A stretch of DNA of 64,000 bases from Cognatazoarcus halotolerans. Lineage in GTDB: Bacteria > Pseudomonadota > Gammaproteobacteria > Burkholderiales > Rhodocyclaceae. Location of the stretch: NCBI RefSeq assembly GCF_009800965.1, contig NZ_WUAF01000002.1:232299-296298 (forward strand). The letters run 5' to 3'. Position numbers and translations under genes: made by a program. The notes beneath the pieces are model-generated. The model was not told the DNA's origin, did not search any database, and saw only the letters and a list, made by a program, of their open reading frames with translations. Positions 29,990-39,610 of this stretch are shown here, piece by piece; position 1 is the first letter of the stretch, and each line of letters opens with the position of its first letter.

Positions 29990-30991
29990 ATGCGTCGTGT
30001 GACCCTTACCCAGTTCTTGATCGAGCAACAGCGTGCCGGGCGGGTGTCCGCCGACCTGCGTCTCCTGCTCGAGGTCGTCGCGCGTGCCTGCAAGGCGATC
30101 GGCGTGAACGTATCGAAAGGGGCGCTGGCCGGAGTTCTGGGTGAAGCCGGGACCGACAACGTGCAGGGCGAGGCGCAGAAGAAGCTGGACGTGATTGCCA
30201 ACGAAATTCTGCTTGAAGCCAACGAATGGGGCGGCCATCTTGCCGCGATGGCATCGGAGGAGGTCGAGACGGTGCACCAGATTCCCTTCGACTTTCCGAA
30301 GGGCGGCTATCTGTTGTTGTTTGATCCGCTCGACGGCTCCTCCAACATCGATGTGAACGTTTCCGTTGGCACCATCTTTTCGGTATTGCGCAACCCGCCG
30401 GGTAAGGGTGACCCGACCGAGCAGAGTTTCCTGCAGCCCGGTAGTGAACAGGTCGCTGCAGGCTATGCAGTGTATGGCCCGTCGACCCAATTGGTGTTGA
30501 CGGTGGGCAAGGGGGTGCATGCCTTCACGCTCGATCGCGAAATGGGGAGCTTCATCTACACTCATCCCTACATGACCGTGCCGGAGGAAACGCAGGAGTT
30601 CGCCATCAATGCTTCCAACGCGCGGCATTGGGAGCCGCCGGTGCAGCGCTACATTGCGGAACTGCAGGCGGGCAGGACAGGCTCACGGGGCCGCGATTTC
30701 AACATGCGCTGGGTCGCCTCGATGGTGGCGGATGTTCATCGGGTGCTCACCCGTGGGGGGATCTTCATGTATCCGATGGATGAAAAGTGCCGCGCTCAGG
30801 GAGGCAAGCTGCGCCTCATGTACGAAGCCAACCCCATGGCGATGCTGATAGAGCAGGCTGGCGGTGCGGCTTCCACCGGCCGGCAGCGGATTCTGGATGT
30901 TCAGCCAGAGCGGCTCCATCAGCGTGTGCCGGTCATTCTTGGCTCGAAACGGGAGGTTGAGCGCGTGGTGTCCTATCATCAAGCGCCCTGA
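29990..30991 (+). CDS. fbp: Fructose-1,6-bisphosphatase class I
   Basis: Class I FBPase (333 aa) for gluconeogenesis. The metal-binding motif DPLDGSSN lies at residues 112-119, and the N-terminal [13 protein letters not shown] and the sugar-binding [10 protein letters not shown] and [23 protein letters not shown] are typical. The ATG at 29990 with CGGAG upstream gives the normal N-terminus; an upstream in-frame GTG would add 7 residues. A strong terminator follows. Confidence 0.95.
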   Translation: MRRVTLTQFLIEQQRAGRVSADLRLLLEVVARACKAIGVNVSKGALAGVLGEAGTDNVQGEAQKKLDVIANEILLEANEWGGHLAAMASEEVETVHQIPFDFPKGGYLLLFDPLDGSSNIDVNVSVGTIFSVLRNPPGKGDPTEQSFLQPGSEQVAAGYAVYGPSTQLVLTVGKGVHAFTLDREMGSFIYTHPYMTVPEETQEFAINASNARHWEPPVQRYIAELQAGRTGSRGRDFNMRWVASMVADVHRVLTRGGIFMYPMDEKCRAQGGKLRLMYEANPMAMLIEQAGGAASTGRQRILDVQPERLHQRVPVILGSKREVERVVSYHQAP

Positions 30992-31022
30992 GACGCTGGC
31001 GCGTCGTGTCAGCGTAGAGTAG

Positions 31023-31050
31023 CGGCGGCTTCGGTCGCCGTTTTCTTTTT
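31023..31050 (+). terminator. Rho-independent terminator after fbp
   Basis: Seven-bp stem (31023-31029 with 31034-31040, one G-U pair) over a UUCG tetraloop, followed by a T-rich run TTTTCTTTTT. The rest of the 293-bp gap to putA (31051-31284) shows no feature I can support. Confidence 0.88.
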
Positions 31051-31284
31051 CCGATTCCGAATGATCGGGTTCGTCCCGCTGCCGGTGCACCCGGCAAATC
31101 CTTTCTGTCCCGAGGGCTCGCGCGGTTGTGTTTTGCGCGATCGGCCGGACGCCGTCGTCGTTGGACAGATATTCGCCGCAGCAAGAGGTTAGACTTGTGC
31201 CTGATCCGTTGGCAGCACGGCCTTGTGGCCGTGATGCGTCAGTGCTGTGCCGCTCCGGTGCAGCCATTTCGGAGAGTCCGCAAG

Positions 31285-34200
31285 ATGTCTGCACCGATGG
31301 TTGCCGCAGCCGAGGCGGCTCTTCCCGAAGGAACGCGCAGTATGCTGCGCGAGAATATTGCGGATGCCTGTCGCCGGCCCGAAAGCCGGTGCCTCTCGCC
31401 CCTTGTTGCAGCCGCGAGGCTCGATGCGGAATCGTCGCGAAAGGTTGCCGGGCTTGCCAGACGGCTGGTTTTGGGCTTGCGCGACAAGCGCGTTCGTTCG
31501 AGTGGTGTCGATGCGCTGATGAAGGAGTTTTCGCTCTCCAGTCAGGAGGGCGTGGCGCTGATGTGCCTGGCCGAAGCGCTTCTGCGCGTGCCCGACCGTG
31601 CCACCGCGGACCGTCTTATTCGCGACAAGATCAGTTGCGGTGACTGGCGCGCCCACCTCGGTCGCAGCCGGTCACCGTTCGTGAATGCCGCGACCTGGGG
31701 TTTGCTGGTGACCGGCCGCCTGGTTGCGACTTCCAGCGAAGAGGGCCTTGGCCGTGCGCTCTCCAGATTGATCGCCCGTGGCGGCGAGCCGGTGATCCGC
31801 AAGGGCATGGATGTGGCGATGCGCCTGCTTGGCGAGCAGTTCGTCACCGGTCGCACCATCGAAGAGGCCCTCGAACGCGGCAAGGCGTGCGAGCGGCGTG
31901 GCTATCGCTATTCCTTCGACATGCTGGGCGAGGCGGCCATGACCGATGATGATGCCCTGGCTTACCTCGCTTCGTATGAACGCGCGATTCACGCCATCGG
32001 CAGCGACAGCGGTCAGCGCGGCGTAGTCGACGGCAACGGTATTTCCGTCAAGCTTTCGGCCCTGCACCCACGTTACGTGTGGTCGCAGCGCGGACGTGTG
32101 ATGGCCGAGTTGCTGCCGCGGTTGACCGAACTTTGCCGGCTTGCGAAGGGCTACAGCATCGGTCTGAACATCGACGCCGAAGAAGCGGATCGACTCGATC
32201 TGTCGCTCGATCTTCTTGAAGCATTGGCGCTGGACGAGGGGCTTGCCGGCTGGGATGGCATTGGCTTCGTGGTACAGGCCTACCAGAAGCGCGCGCCCTT
32301 CGTACTCGACTTCATCATCGATCTGGCCCGGCGCAGCGGACATCGCATCATGGTGCGGCTGGTCAAGGGCGCCTATTGGGACTCCGAGATCAAGCGTGCC
32401 CAGCTTGATGGTCTCGAGGACTATCCGGTATTCACGCGCAAGCTCTATACCGACGTGTCATATCTTGCGTGCGCAAGAAAGCTGCTCGATGCGCGCGACG
32501 TTGTATATCCGCAGTTCGCAACCCACAACGCCCATTCGCTTGCTGCCGTATATCAGATGGCCGACACGGGTGAATACCGCGCCGGAGATTACGAATTCCA
32601 GTGCCTGCACGGCATGGGCGAGACACTCTACGATCAGGTGGTCGGCAAAAAGAACCTGGATCGGAGGGTGCGTATCTACGCTCCGGTCGGCAGCCATCAG
32701 ACGCTGCTTGCCTATCTGGTCCGCCGCCTGCTGGAGAATGGCGCAAATACCAGCTTCGTGAACCGCATCGTGGATGAGTCGGTTCCCGTCGACGCGTTGA
32801 TCGCCGATCCGGTTCCGCTGGCCGACAGGCTCAAGGGGGCCTCGCATCCGCAGATTCCGCTGCCGCGTGACATCTATGGCCCGGAGAGATTGAATTCACG
32901 CGGTTTCGATCTGTCCAGCGAACCGATACGTCGGCAACTTGCCGAGGCCATCGTCGACAGCCGTGCCCGCCGCTATGATGCGAAGCCGCTGGTACCCGAT
33001 GTCTTGCCGGCGGCGCCCGGCCGGCCGATCACTAATCCCGCCGATCGCGCGGAGATCGTGGGTACGGTCGAGGAGGCGGACGACGCGATCACCGAGCGAG
33101 CTCTGGATATTGCACGGTCCACAGTGTGCGAATGGTCGGTGCTGGCGCCGAACGAGCGCGCCGCCTGCCTGACCCGTGCTGCATCGCTGATGGAAGCCCG
33201 GGCACCCGAACTCATCGCGCTGTGTGTGCGCGAAGCCGGCAAGACCTGGGCAAATGCTGTTGCGGAGATCCGCGAGGCGGTCGATTTTCTGCGCTACTAC
33301 GCGCACCAGGTTCTGGGTTTCGACAACGCGGTGCAGCGTCCGATTGGTCCCGTGGTGTGTATCAGCCCGTGGAATTTTCCGCTCGCCATATTCACTGGCC
33401 AGGTGGCCGCGGCGCTGGCGGCCGGCAATCCCGTGATCGCCAAGCCCGCCGAGCAGACGCCGTTGGTCGCCGCGTTGGCGACGAGCATTCTGCATCAGGC
33501 CGGAATTCCTGCTGCGGCTCTGCAACTTCTGCCGGGGCGGGGCGAAACCGTCGGGGCCCGGCTGGTGTCCGATGCGCGGGTGAGCGGGGTGATGTTTACA
33601 GGCTCGACCGAGGTGGCTCACATCATCAACCGCACGCTGGCGCGGCGTGGCGGAGAGACCGTGCTCATCGCCGAGACCGGCGGCCAGAATGCCATGATCG
33701 TGGATTCGACCGCGCTGGCGGAGCAGGTCGTGGCCGATGTGATCACGTCGAGCTACGATTCCGCCGGTCAGCGGTGTTCGGCGCTCAGGGTGCTTTGCCT
33801 GCAGGATGATATCGCCGACAAGATGCTGCACATGCTCGAAGGTGCGGTGAAGGAACTCAGGATCGGCGCAACCCCGGACGTACGGACTGATATCGGACCC
33901 GTTATCGACGGCGAGGCCCGGGACGGCCTCGAGGCTTACGTCGAGCGGATGGTGGGGCGCGGTCACCGGCTATCCCGGCTCCCGCTTCCAACCGCCTGCG
34001 AAACCGGTACCTTCGTCGCGCCGACCTTGCTTGAAATCGCCAGCCTTGCCGAACTGGAGCGCGAGGTGTTCGGGCCGGTGCTGCACGTGGTGCGTTTCGC
34101 TTCGTGCAACCTGATCAAACTCGTGGATGACATCAATGCCATGGGGTTTGGTCTTACCCTCGGGATCCATTCGCGTATCGACGAGACCATTTCAGCTGTC

Positions 34201-34953
34201 CTCTCGCGCGCGCGCGTCGGCAACATCTACGTCAATCGCAATATCATCGGAGCGGTAGTCGGTGTCCAGCCGTTTGGTGGCGAGGGTCTGTCAGGCACAG
34301 GACCGAAGGCCGGTGGTCCGTTCTACTTGCATCGCCTGGTTCGTGCTGCGCCGACACCGCAGTTGAACCATGGCGGATCGCCCGCGCCGCGGCCTGCTTT
34401 CGATGAATTGGCGGCCTGGTTCGATCGCGCCGGACGGGTGCTTGTCGACGGCGGCGACGCAGATCAGTTGCTCGCGCGAATCGACCGCTACCGCTCGGCG
34501 AGCCCACAGGGGATCAGTGTTCTCTTGCCGGGGCCTACCGGTGAGGAAAACCGGCTCGGTTTCGTGGCGCGGGGAGCGGTGGCCGGTCTGGCCGGCAGCA
34601 TGACGGATCTGATCCATCAGGTGGTCGCTGCGCTCGCCTGCGGGAATCGCATCGTGCTGGAAGAATCATCCGTGTCGAGGCGCTTGCTGGCGGCCTTGCC
34701 CGATCTGCCCGCCAGTGTGGTATCGCTGACAGGCGATCCATTGGCCGTCGATTGCGCCGCCGTGCTTTTCGATGGCGATGACCGGACGGCGGACGCGCTG
34801 CGAGTACGGCTTGCCGAGCGTGACGGCCCGATCATCGCCTTGTGCCGGCCCGAACCCGACTACGATCTGAGCCAACTGGTTCACGAACGGACGGTGAGCG
34901 TGAATACTGCCGCTGCTGGCGGGAACGCGAGCCTCATGACGATCGGCAACTGA
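31285..34953 (+). CDS. putA: Bifunctional proline dehydrogenase / P5C dehydrogenase PutA
   Basis: PutA (1222 aa) oxidises proline to glutamate. Residues about 80-480 form the FAD-dependent proline dehydrogenase barrel (GNGISVKLSALHPRY, VRLVKGAYWDSEIKRAQ). Residues about 560-1020 form the aldehyde dehydrogenase (SPWNFPLAIFTGQVAAAL, MFTGSTEVA, catalytic Cys831 in GQRCSAL). A C-terminal extension of about 180 aa follows. The ribbon-helix-helix repressor domain of E. coli PutA is absent, so it is not self-regulating. The start ATG has GGAGAG 8 bp upstream. Confidence 0.95.
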   Translation: MSAPMVAAAEAALPEGTRSMLRENIADACRRPESRCLSPLVAAARLDAESSRKVAGLARRLVLGLRDKRVRSSGVDALMKEFSLSSQEGVALMCLAEALLRVPDRATADRLIRDKISCGDWRAHLGRSRSPFVNAATWGLLVTGRLVATSSEEGLGRALSRLIARGGEPVIRKGMDVAMRLLGEQFVTGRTIEEALERGKACERRGYRYSFDMLGEAAMTDDDALAYLASYERAIHAIGSDSGQRGVVDGNGISVKLSALHPRYVWSQRGRVMAELLPRLTELCRLAKGYSIGLNIDAEEADRLDLSLDLLEALALDEGLAGWDGIGFVVQAYQKRAPFVLDFIIDLARRSGHRIMVRLVKGAYWDSEIKRAQLDGLEDYPVFTRKLYTDVSYLACARKLLDARDVVYPQFATHNAHSLAAVYQMADTGEYRAGDYEFQCLHGMGETLYDQVVGKKNLDRRVRIYAPVGSHQTLLAYLVRRLLENGANTSFVNRIVDESVPVDALIADPVPLADRLKGASHPQIPLPRDIYGPERLNSRGFDLSSEPIRRQLAEAIVDSRARRYDAKPLVPDVLPAAPGRPITNPADRAEIVGTVEEADDAITERALDIARSTVCEWSVLAPNERAACLTRAASLMEARAPELIALCVREAGKTWANAVAEIREAVDFLRYYAHQVLGFDNAVQRPIGPVVCISPWNFPLAIFTGQVAAALAAGNPVIAKPAEQTPLVAALATSILHQAGIPAAALQLLPGRGETVGARLVSDARVSGVMFTGSTEVAHIINRTLARRGGETVLIAETGGQNAMIVDSTALAEQVVADVITSSYDSAGQRCSALRVLCLQDDIADKMLHMLEGAVKELRIGATPDVRTDIGPVIDGEARDGLEAYVERMVGRGHRLSRLPLPTACETGTFVAPTLLEIASLAELEREVFGPVLHVVRFASCNLIKLVDDINAMGFGLTLGIHSRIDETISAVLSRARVGNIYVNRNIIGAVVGVQPFGGEGLSGTGPKAGGPFYLHRLVRAAPTPQLNHGGSPAPRPAFDELAAWFDRAGRVLVDGGDADQLLARIDRYRSASPQGISVLLPGPTGEENRLGFVARGAVAGLAGSMTDLIHQVVAALACGNRIVLEESSVSRRLLAALPDLPASVVSLTGDPLAVDCAAVLFDGDDRTADALRVRLAERDGPIIALCRPEPDYDLSQLVHERTVSVNTAAAGGNASLMTIGN

Positions 34954-35086
34954 GGGCCTGGTGACGAACACCGGAAAGCATGTCCGCCGCTGCGGCCAGT
35001 AACTGAGTACCCGGCGATGACCGCCGGACAATACGCAAGCTTCACCGTTCGAGGTGGTGACAACGAGAAACCCGAGGAGGAAACAC

Positions 35087-36277
35087 GTGGAACGCAGATT
35101 CGTACTCAAGATTACAACCGTCGCTGTTGCTGCCGTGCTGCTGGGCGCCTGTGGCAAGGAAGAACCGAAGGCGCCCGAGGCCGGTGCCCCGACCGCAGCG
35201 CCTGCAGCGGCGGAAGAGCAGACCGTCAAGCTCGGGTTTGCCGCGCCGCTCACCGGGCCGCAGGCGCACTACGGCAAGGAGATGCAGAACGGCGTCGTCA
35301 TGGCGATCGATGAACTCAATGCAGAGAAGCTCGTGATCGGTGGCAAACCGACCCGTTTCGAGTTGATGTCGGAAGACGATCAGGCCGATCCCAAGACCGG
35401 TACCCAGGTCGCACAGAAGCTCGTCGACGAAGGCATCCAGGGCATCATCGGACACTTCAATTCAGGCACTTCGATCCCGGCCTCCAAGGTGTATTCGGAT
35501 GCCGGTATCCCGCAGATCGCGATGGCGACCTCGCCGGTCTATACCGCGCAGGGGTACAAGACGACGTTCCGTGCGATGACTTCGGATACACAGCAGGGCT
35601 CGGTCGCTGGCAAATTCGCGGTCGACAAGCTTGCCGCCCGGAAGGTCGCCATCATCGATGACCGAACCGCCTACGGCCAGGGGCTGGCCGACGAGTTCGA
35701 AAAGGCGGTTGTTGCGGCCGGTGGTGAGGTCGTGAAACGCGAGTTCACGAATGACAAGGCCACCGATTTCACCGCCATTCTCACCAATATCAAGGCGGTC
35801 AAGCCCGATCTCATCTATTACGGCGGTGCAGACGCCCAGGCGGGCCCGATGGCGAAGCAACTCAAGCAGCTCGGCATTGAATCGAAATTCATGGGTGGCG
35901 AAATGATCAAGTCGCCGACCTTCGTCAAGCTAGCCGGTGATGCGGCCGAAGGCGCCATTGCCTCGCTGGCAGGCGTACCGCTTGACCAGATGCCCGGCGG
36001 AGCTGGCTATGCCGAACGCTACAAGACCAAGTTCGGCAGCGAGGTCGAGATCTATTCACCCTATGCATATGACGCGACCCGTGTTCTGGTCGAAGCGATG
36101 AAGAAGGCGGATTCAGTCGTTCCGTCGACCTATCTGCCAGCGCTTGCAGGCATCGAGTTTTCGGGGATTACCTCGGGCCACATCGCCTACGATGCGCGTG
36201 GTGATCTGAAGTCCGGGGGAATCACGCTCTATCAGGTTCTCGGTGGCGACTGGAAGGTGATGGAAACAGTGCAATAG
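35087..36277 (+). CDS. Branched-chain amino acid-type ABC substrate-binding lipoprotein
   Basis: A 396-aa type I periplasmic binding protein (LivJ/LivK family). A lipobox (LLGAC, Cys22) predicts a lipoprotein. After a Pro/Ala/Glu linker comes LGFAAPLTGPQAHYGKEMQNG, then HFNSGTSIPASKVYSDAG, as in leucine-binding proteins. I chose the GTG at 35087 because GAGGAGG lies 6 bp before it. No ABC permease or ATPase of this system is nearby, so the ligand is open. Its place after putA hints at an amino acid (inference). Confidence 0.88.
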   Translation: MERRFVLKITTVAVAAVLLGACGKEEPKAPEAGAPTAAPAAAEEQTVKLGFAAPLTGPQAHYGKEMQNGVVMAIDELNAEKLVIGGKPTRFELMSEDDQADPKTGTQVAQKLVDEGIQGIIGHFNSGTSIPASKVYSDAGIPQIAMATSPVYTAQGYKTTFRAMTSDTQQGSVAGKFAVDKLAARKVAIIDDRTAYGQGLADEFEKAVVAAGGEVVKREFTNDKATDFTAILTNIKAVKPDLIYYGGADAQAGPMAKQLKQLGIESKFMGGEMIKSPTFVKLAGDAAEGAIASLAGVPLDQMPGGAGYAERYKTKFGSEVEIYSPYAYDATRVLVEAMKKADSVVPSTYLPALAGIEFSGITSGHIAYDARGDLKSGGITLYQVLGGDWKVMETVQ

Positions 36278-36389
36278 GCATCGGGCAGATCCGTCTTCCG
36301 CGTCCGGCTGCGACTGCCGGCGCCGTTGCAGCGTTCGGATGCGCGCCTGCCTGCGGGCGGCGCCGCCGAGCGCGACGCAGCATCCGCGC

Positions 36390-36395
36390 TAGAAT
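36390..36395 (+). promoter_or_regulatory. -10-like element very close to the tamA start
   Basis: TAGAAT lies 6 bases before the ATG at 36402, in the same GCTAGAATG context as before dnaX. A transcript would begin at or within a few bases of the start codon. No Shine-Dalgarno or convincing -35 is present. Confidence 0.35.
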
Positions 36396-36401
36396 GCCGT
36401 G

Positions 36402-38150
36402 ATGCCATTTCGACTATCGCTTTCATTCCGGGCCTTGGGTGTTGCCTTGACCGTTGGTCTGGCGAGTGCCAACGCGCTGGCGCAGCAAGGCAGGCTTGAA
36501 TTAAGTGCGCCGGACGCAGTGAGGCCGGTTTTGTCGCGTTACCTGTCGGTTCTGACGCAGGATCCGCCGCCTGATCTGGGTGATGACGTCGAACGTGTTG
36601 CCGTGACGAGGCGGGCGCGGCGAGAAGTCGCCGATCTGCTTGCGACCGAAGGGTATTTTTCTCCGTCGGTGCGGCTGGAGGAAGCAGATGTCGGATTTCG
36701 TCTGGTTGTCGAGCCCGGACGACGCGCCGAGATATCGTCGGTGGGCATCGAGTTTTCCGGTGCGATTGCCGATGGAGCGGCTGCGAGCGAGAAACGCATG
36801 GAACGCGTCCGTCGCCGCTGGAAACTGAAAGAGGGCGAACCCTTTACCCAGTCGGCGTGGGATGAATCGAAGCAGAACGTTGTTGACCAGCTTTCGCGGC
36901 GTGATTTCGCTGCAGCGCGCATCTCGGCGAGCAGAGCGGAGGTCGATCCCCTTGCCGCGAAGGTTCGTCTTGCCGTCACTGCCGATTCCGGTCCGCGCTT
37001 TACCCTGGGGGCACTTCAGATCAATGGCCTCAGGGATTACAGCCCTGATCTGGTCGCCCGCTACGACCCCCCGAAACCGGGTGACGCATATGATGAGGAC
37101 CGCCTGCTGGCCTTTCAGGCCAGGCTTCAGAACACGCCCTACTTTTCCTCGGTGATCGTCGACGTCCAGAGGGACGAGACCGACGGGCAACAGGTTCCCG
37201 TGCGTGTGCAGGTGGCCGAAGCTAAACCCAGGAGATTGACCTTTGGTGCCGGTTACAGCAGCAATACCGGTTATCGGGCCGAGATGGGCTATCGTGACGC
37301 CAACCTGTTCGGCCGTGCCTGGAACCTGGTATCCGGCGTGCGGCTCGAGCAGAAGCAGAGCCTGCTGTTCGCCGACGTTTTCCTGCCGCCGGAGAAGGGC
37401 GGCTATCAGTACAGTTTTGGCGGACTGTCCGAGCGTAGCGACCTGGAGGGCCTGCGGCTCTCTCGCGAAGCTGTTGGCATTACGCGAGGTCATCTGCGCG
37501 GCAAGATCGAGACAAGTGTGGCGCTGAAGTTTCAGCGGGAGCGAACTCATCCGGATGGCGCCGAGGAGAGCAGACAGGACGCACTTACGCTTGATTGGGG
37601 CTGGACCATGCGGGACGTCAACAACGTGTTCAACCCGCGACGCGGATTCGTGCTTGCGACGCGCATCGGCGGTGCCGGCAAGAGCGTGCTTTCCGACCAG
37701 AACTTTGTTCGCGCCTATCTGCGCTATCAGCACTATTTCCCGATGCCTGGCCGTGACGTTCTCAGTCTGCGTGGAGAATGGGGTACGACCTTTGCCGAGA
37801 GCAGTAAGGGCATCCCGCAGGATTTTTTGTTCCGTGCCGGCGGTTCGCAATCGGTACGCGGTTATGCGTTTCAGAGTCTTGGTGTAAAGGATGGCGCCGC
37901 AACGGTGGGCGGCCGCTATCTGGCAACGCTTAGCGCGGAATATACCCACTGGCTCGATGAGCAGTGGGGTGTCGCAGCCTTTTTCGACGCTGGCAATGCC
38001 GCCGATGAACGACCTAATTTCCGGCTTTTGCCGGGTTATGGCGCCGGCGCCCGCTGGAAGAGCCCGGCCGGCCCGCTTGCGCTCGATCTTGCCTATGGTC
38101 AGGCCGAGCGCAAATTCCGGCTGCATTTCTCGATTGCCATTGCTTTCTGA
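36402..38150 (+). CDS. tamA: Outer membrane translocation assembly protein TamA
   Basis: An Omp85-family protein (582 aa). After a signal peptide (ending ALA-QQG, about residues 1-27) come three POTRA-like repeats up to about residue 280, then a 16-strand barrel with the conserved GGSQSVRGY motif and a C-terminal Phe. This length and layout are those of TamA. TamB, normally the next gene, is not present in the window. An in-frame GTG lies one codon upstream of the ATG chosen. A hairpin (38158-38174) follows the stop. Confidence 0.9.
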   Translation: MPFRLSLSFRALGVALTVGLASANALAQQGRLELSAPDAVRPVLSRYLSVLTQDPPPDLGDDVERVAVTRRARREVADLLATEGYFSPSVRLEEADVGFRLVVEPGRRAEISSVGIEFSGAIADGAAASEKRMERVRRRWKLKEGEPFTQSAWDESKQNVVDQLSRRDFAAARISASRAEVDPLAAKVRLAVTADSGPRFTLGALQINGLRDYSPDLVARYDPPKPGDAYDEDRLLAFQARLQNTPYFSSVIVDVQRDETDGQQVPVRVQVAEAKPRRLTFGAGYSSNTGYRAEMGYRDANLFGRAWNLVSGVRLEQKQSLLFADVFLPPEKGGYQYSFGGLSERSDLEGLRLSREAVGITRGHLRGKIETSVALKFQRERTHPDGAEESRQDALTLDWGWTMRDVNNVFNPRRGFVLATRIGGAGKSVLSDQNFVRAYLRYQHYFPMPGRDVLSLRGEWGTTFAESSKGIPQDFLFRAGGSQSVRGYAFQSLGVKDGAATVGGRYLATLSAEYTHWLDEQWGVAAFFDAGNAADERPNFRLLPGYGAGARWKSPAGPLALDLAYGQAERKFRLHFSIAIAF

Positions 38151-38157
38151 TGAAAGG

Positions 38158-38174
38158 GGCGAGCAAAGCTCGCC
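38158..38174. other. Hairpin just after tamA
   Basis: GGCGAGC/GCTCGCC with an AAA loop, 7 bp after the tamA stop. No T-run, so probably a Rho-assisted or mRNA-stabilising hairpin. The rest of the 284-bp gap to the porin gene has one palindrome (38274-38291) but no gene. Confidence 0.45.
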
Positions 38175-38273
38175 ATGCCGTGGAATGAAGCCTCAGGACC
38201 GCGCAACCAGATTCGGTGTGTAGGGCCCACGACCCGCGCGCAGGAGACTTGGCGCCTTTTCATACTCCTGTCG

Positions 38274-38291
38274 TGTTGCATCCATGCAACA
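38274..38291. promoter_or_regulatory. 18-bp palindrome upstream of the porin gene
   Basis: TGTTGCAT and ATGCAACA around a CC centre form a perfect 8-2-8 inverted repeat. It lies 144 bp before the porin start codon, in the only AT-rich part of the gap. It is likely an operator for a dimeric regulator; I do not know which. Confidence 0.5.
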
Positions 38292-38434
38292 AATTTTGAA
38301 GCAATGTGCTTTCAGTGCCCGTTTCAACTTGCCCGGCCTCCGGTGCGCCTGCAGAATTCGCTCAACTTCTCATTAGAGAGGTAAGTCAGGGATAAGCAAA
38401 AGCAAGTCCCCACTTCATTCAAGAGGAGAAACAC

Positions 38435-39493
38435 ATGCAGAAAAAACTGATCGCCCTGGCTGTTGCCGGTCTGGTGGCCGCCCCGGCTTTCGCACAGTCG
38501 AACGTCACCATCTACGGTGTTGCCGACGCTTACTTCGGCCTGGTTAACGGCAAGCAAACCGTTTCCGGCAAAGGCGACACCGCTGCTGTCGTCGGTGGCG
38601 GCCTGCTGTCGGGCAACCGTCTGGGTTTCAAGGGCTCGGAAGATCTGGGTAACGGTCTGAAGGCTGAGTTCGTGCTCGAGCAAGGCTTCAACATCGATGA
38701 CGGCACGGGCCTGAGCGGTCGCGCCTTCCATCGTCAAGCTTACGTTGCCCTGAACAGCAGCATGGGTAAGCTGGGTCTTGGTCGTCAATACGCTCCGGGC
38801 TACGCCGCCACCGCTGCCTATGAAGCTACCGGCGGCGCGATCATCGCTCCCCAGAGCATCCTGTCGGCCCAGAGCGGCATGACCATCACCCCGAACAGCC
38901 CGGCTCGTTGGGATAACTCGGTTGCCTACTCGTCGCCGAACTTCGGTGGTCTGACCGTCAATGCAACTTGGGGTGTCGGTTCCGAGAACGCTGTTGATGA
39001 GAAGTCTGGCCGTCGTCTGGGTCTGGGTGTGAACTACGCCAACGGCCCGATCGGCGTTGCCTACGTTTATCATCAGGCCAACGGCACCAACGGTAACGAC
39101 AAGCAGCGCGAGCACTACCTCGGCGGCTCCTACGACTTCGGCATGTTCCAACTGGTCGGTAGCTTCCAGACTGTTGGTGGCGACACCAACGGTGCAACCA
39201 CCCCGGCTGTTGCTGATGCCAAGCTGTGGGAACTCGGTGGTGTCGTGAAGGTTGGCGCTGGCAACGTGCACGTTGCTTACGGCATGCTCAACTCCGACAT
39301 GAACAAGGGCGACGCGAAATCCTTCGCGCTGGCCTACACCCAAGGTCTGTCGAAGCGTACCACCGCTTACGCCGGTGTTAACCGCACCAGCAACGACGAC
39401 GCAGTTGCCTACGGCCTGACCGGTGGCAACAACCTCGGCCAACTGGGCGAAGCTCAGACCATCTACGCCGTTGGTGTTCGTCACACCTTCTAA
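38435..39493 (+). CDS. Major outer membrane porin (betaproteobacterial OmpC-type)
   Basis: A 352-aa trimeric porin. The signal peptide (residues 1-20, AAPAFA-QSN) is followed by NVTIYGVADAYFGLVNG, the typical first strand of Burkholderiales/Rhodocyclales porins. Later landmarks are GNRLGFKGSEDLGNGLKAEFVLE and the C-terminal strand TIYAVGVRHTF, ending in Phe. Codon use is strongly biased to a few codons, as in highly expressed genes. AGAGGAG precedes the ATG; a strong terminator follows. Confidence 0.95.
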   Translation: MQKKLIALAVAGLVAAPAFAQSNVTIYGVADAYFGLVNGKQTVSGKGDTAAVVGGGLLSGNRLGFKGSEDLGNGLKAEFVLEQGFNIDDGTGLSGRAFHRQAYVALNSSMGKLGLGRQYAPGYAATAAYEATGGAIIAPQSILSAQSGMTITPNSPARWDNSVAYSSPNFGGLTVNATWGVGSENAVDEKSGRRLGLGVNYANGPIGVAYVYHQANGTNGNDKQREHYLGGSYDFGMFQLVGSFQTVGGDTNGATTPAVADAKLWELGGVVKVGAGNVHVAYGMLNSDMNKGDAKSFALAYTQGLSKRTTAYAGVNRTSNDDAVAYGLTGGNNLGQLGEAQTIYAVGVRHTF

Positions 39494-39517
39494 TCGTCCT
39501 CAGACGATCTGAAATGA

Positions 39518-39545
39518 AACGGGTGCCTTCGGGCACCCGTTTTTT
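39518..39545 (+). terminator. Rho-independent terminator after the porin
   Basis: A 10-bp perfect stem AACGGGTGCC/GGCACCCGTT over a TTCG tetraloop runs into a T-tract. It is about 25 bp after the stop codon and one of the strongest terminators in the window, fitting a highly expressed gene. Confidence 0.92.
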
Positions 39546-39610
39546 GTTGACGTTCGATCGTTCGTGCTGCTTGCGCACTGAGATTTTCCTTACCCCAATG
39601 CGCAAACGTG

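Noticed and set aside
36501-38126. 541-aa ORF on the - strand opposite tamA
   Set aside because: Antisense to TamA, which has a full set of recognisable motifs; the - strand frame shows no family features.
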